A DNA stretch of 54,048 bases from an uncultured Campylobacter sp. (GTDB lineage: Bacteria; Campylobacterota; Campylobacteria; Campylobacterales; Campylobacteraceae), in the NCBI GenBank assembly GCA_934718785.1, contig CAKVAF010000013.1:1-54048 (forward strand), read 5' to 3'. The position numbers and the translations under genes are program-made. The notes below the pieces were generated by a model. It was not told where the DNA came from. It searched no databases and was given only the letters and a program-made list of their open reading frames with translations. The number at the start of each line of letters is the position of its first letter. The stretch's first letter is position 1. Below, in pieces: positions 52,361 through 54,048 of this stretch.

Positions 52361-52433
52361 AGAAATTCCTTTTTAAAGGCAAAAGTATAAGAAATTTTTG
52401 CTTAATTTTTTAAAAAACAAGCCACTTTTATAG

Positions 52434-52439
52434 TATAAT
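52434..52439 (+). promoter_or_regulatory. -10 box (TATAAT) of the OmpA-domain gene
   Basis: A perfect TATAAT 27 bp before the ATG at 52467, with AAAAAGG as Shine-Dalgarno. Confidence 0.55.
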
Positions 52440-52466
52440 TTTAAAATTTATTAAAAAAGGTTTAAG

Positions 52467-53462
52467 ATGAAATTTAAAATTGCTGCTTTAATTATCATTT
52501 TAGTCGCTGTTTTAGCGGGTGGATTTTATTATATTTTCGTAGGTTTAGAGCCTAAAAAAGATGTAAGATTAAATACTTTTTCTCATTCTCAAATAAATAC
52601 AAATTCTCAAGCCAACGAGTCCTCAAAAAGCCCTACAAATAGCGCTGAAAGACAAACTAGGACAACTAGAAATGTGGCTCAAAATACAGCAAATGAAAAC
52701 TTAAACCAAGACTTAAATCAAAGCCCGCAAGATACAAATGAAAGCGATATAAATTCAAATCAAAGCACTGAAACCGCGGCGCAAAATGCTACAAACTCAG
52801 CTCAAAGCGCTGAAAATCAAGCTGAGCAAAGTGCGCCAGTGGCTGAAGCAGCCCAGCCAAAAAGCCTAAAGCAAGACTATGAAGACCTTTTAAAAGGCTC
52901 AAAGCGAGATAAAAGCCTTGGCGAGCCTAGATATAAGGTGTTTTTAATCGGAGACTTTGAGCTTGGCAAGGTGCAAAAAGAAACGATAAAAGACATTGTC
53001 AAAACTCTTTCTGTGCGTGGTGGATACGCTCATTACTCGCTTTTTGTCGAAAAGCTTGACAATGGCAATTTGCGCTTAGCCCTTTTCAATGAAGACTTGC
53101 TTAATGAAACAAACTTCGCGCAGTTAAAGGGACCTTTACAACTTTTGTGGTTTAAATTCAATGAAAGCAGCATGCAAAGTGTTAAAAATAGCTTTTATAT
53201 CAAGGAATTTAAAGCACAAATTCCAAAGGATGTTAAGTTTAGATATATGGTGCTTTCAGGCTTTACTGATGATTTTGGCACTAAAGAATATAATTATATG
53301 CTTGGCTTAAAGCGCGATGCTGCCATAGCTAGCGAGTTTATGCGTCAAACTGCAAAAATCATCTTCTTATCCTATGGTAAGGACCAGCCAATGACGACGC
53401 AAGAAGCAGAAGAATACCGCTACAAAAACCGCCGCGTCGAAACTCTGATCAATTCATATTGA
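52467..53462 (+). CDS. Membrane-anchored OmpA-domain protein with Asn/Gln/Ser-rich linker
   Basis: A 331-residue protein. An N-terminal hydrophobic helix (KIAALIIILVAVLAGGFYYI) acts as anchor. A low-complexity linker rich in Asn, Gln, Ser and Ala follows (about residues 37-132), then a periplasmic domain. Its end matches the OmpA peptidoglycan-binding fold: MVLSGFTDDFGTKEYNYMLG with the key Asp, LKRDAAIASEFMR, and YRYKNRRVETLI with the N-R-R motif. Topology resembles MotB or Pal-type tethers, but no MotB plug or lipobox is seen. It probably links the inner membrane to the cell wall; the partner is unknown. Monocistronic, followed by a hairpin. Confidence 0.8.
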   Translation: MKFKIAALIIILVAVLAGGFYYIFVGLEPKKDVRLNTFSHSQINTNSQANESSKSPTNSAERQTRTTRNVAQNTANENLNQDLNQSPQDTNESDINSNQSTETAAQNATNSAQSAENQAEQSAPVAEAAQPKSLKQDYEDLLKGSKRDKSLGEPRYKVFLIGDFELGKVQKETIKDIVKTLSVRGGYAHYSLFVEKLDNGNLRLALFNEDLLNETNFAQLKGPLQLLWFKFNESSMQSVKNSFYIKEFKAQIPKDVKFRYMVLSGFTDDFGTKEYNYMLGLKRDAAIASEFMRQTAKIIFLSYGKDQPMTTQEAEEYRYKNRRVETLINSY

Positions 53463-53489
53463 AGTAAATTTTAGAGAAATTTACTTCAA
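53459..53489 (+). terminator. Hairpin at the end of the OmpA-domain gene
   Basis: TTGAAGTAAATTT (53459-53471), loop TAGAG, AAATTTACTTCAA (53477-53489): 13 bp perfect, with the stop codon inside the left arm. The U-tract is poor (ATGATAAAAGTTTTT), so termination strength is uncertain. Confidence 0.6.
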
Positions 53490-54048
53490 TGATAAAAGTT
53501 TTTGTGCTTTTGGATGTGAAAATTTGTAATGTGTAATAAGATATGTAAAATCACAAAAATTTTACAAAAAATTATAAAAAATTCGTGAAAATGTAAAATT
53601 TTTGAAAAAATGTTTTTTGTTTTTATGCTATAATAACAATTTTATTTTGAAATCTTAAATTGATTTATTTTTTGTGAAATTTTTAAAAGTTTCAATTTAT
53701 TGTGTTATCACAAGACTTAACGAAAGTTTTGTCATAGCAATGACATTGTGAAATTTTATTGTATTTTCTCGTCATTGCGAGCGAACATAGACGAGCGTGG
53801 CAATCCATAATTTGATATTAGAAAAATTTAAATTTATAAAATAAAGTGTGGATTGCTTCAGTCTAAAAGCTTTGCGATGACGCGGGATTAGCCCTGTCGT
53901 TTCTTGCAACGCGTGGCAAGTCATAATTTTTAAGTTAAAAAAACTTAAAATTTTCGTCATTGCGAGACAAAACGAAGTTTTGTCGTGGCAATCCATAATT
54001 TGATATTAGAAAAATTTAAATTTATAAAATAAAGTGTGGATTGCTTCG
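53463..54048. repeat. Repeat cluster at the right window edge
   Basis: No gene. 53490-53690 is AT-rich. Half-sites: degenerate at 53702, plus at 53771-53810, minus at 53846-53882, degenerate plus at 53890-53930, plus at 53955-53998 (stem GACAAAAC/GTTTTGTC), and a minus half starting about 54032 that is cut by the window end. The last composite is nearly identical to the one at 39462-39555. Confidence 0.8.

Noticed and set aside
53772..53996. Minus-strand frame of 74 codons near the right edge
   Set aside because: Entirely within the repeat cluster; composition and lack of a ribosome site mark it as an artefact.

Overview
The window looks like chromosomal DNA of a Campylobacter species, or a very close epsilonproteobacterial relative. 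It is AT-rich, it encodes a MOMP/PorA-type porin and a CosR-type atypical response regulator, and several gene blocks have the order I remember from Campylobacter jejuni: tkt-ispA-PDZ-ybaB-murE-hypothetical-nifU, lepB-folD/cytochrome-hemL-atpZ, trpB-trpA-cheX-like-fliN-fliO, valS-metN-metI, and ilvB-ilvH. It is unlikely to be C. jejuni itself. DnaE carries a long Asn-rich insert, and the intergenic spaces are packed with a dispersed palindromic repeat that I do not associate with that species. I could not run a species assignment.

Layout. 1-353: repeats. 354-4283: dnaE (minus). 4284-4991: a long, very AT-rich gap. 4992-8962: four plus-strand genes (small charged protein, ankyrin protein, Mur-N-like protein, family 8 glycosyltransferase). 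9021-17167: a minus-strand housekeeping block from folD and lepB down to tkt. 17247-19321: cytochrome c, hemL, atpZ-like. 19322-23650: an MFS transporter and a Fur-box-preceded TonB receptor, bracketed by repeats. 23673-27446: trpB, trpA, then flagellar/chemotaxis genes (CheX-like, fliN, fliO). 27547-34133: cosR, ppx/gppA, valS, metN, metI. 34481-35782: porA with a strong terminator. 35939-36392: a small DUF4160/DUF2442 pair whose first gene has no normal start codon. 36393-45250: cheR, cheB, dedA, flhB, an unrecognised 474-residue protein, a methyltransferase, efp and the RNase P RNA gene, separated by large repeat clusters. 45268-50267: azlC, azlD and a lysE-type exporter, a Leu/Val/Ile-rich leader peptide, then ilvB, a short ACT-only ilvH and ilvC. 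50342-53462: a UvrD/Rep helicase and an OmpA-domain protein. The window ends in repeats.

How it fits together. Most genes are core metabolism, cell envelope, motility and translation. The 45-50 kb segment is a coherent branched-chain amino-acid unit: two kinds of exporter, a probable attenuation leader, and acetolactate synthase plus ketol-acid reductoisomerase.

The most unusual content is the repeat system. About forty half-sites of the form GTCATTGCGAG-[hairpin]-GGCAATCCATAA sit in about eleven intergenic clusters. In many copies the hairpin stem has a completely different sequence but stays perfectly self-complementary. A second motif, AAAACAGCGGCGCGAGTTT, flanks these clusters at their edge. 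The same motif also occurs inside the Asn/Ser-rich coding expansions of dnaE and fliO, which suggests that the repeat has seeded protein sequence. No tRNA, rRNA, CRISPR array, prophage or transposase gene was seen. All identifications are by eye; no database search was possible.
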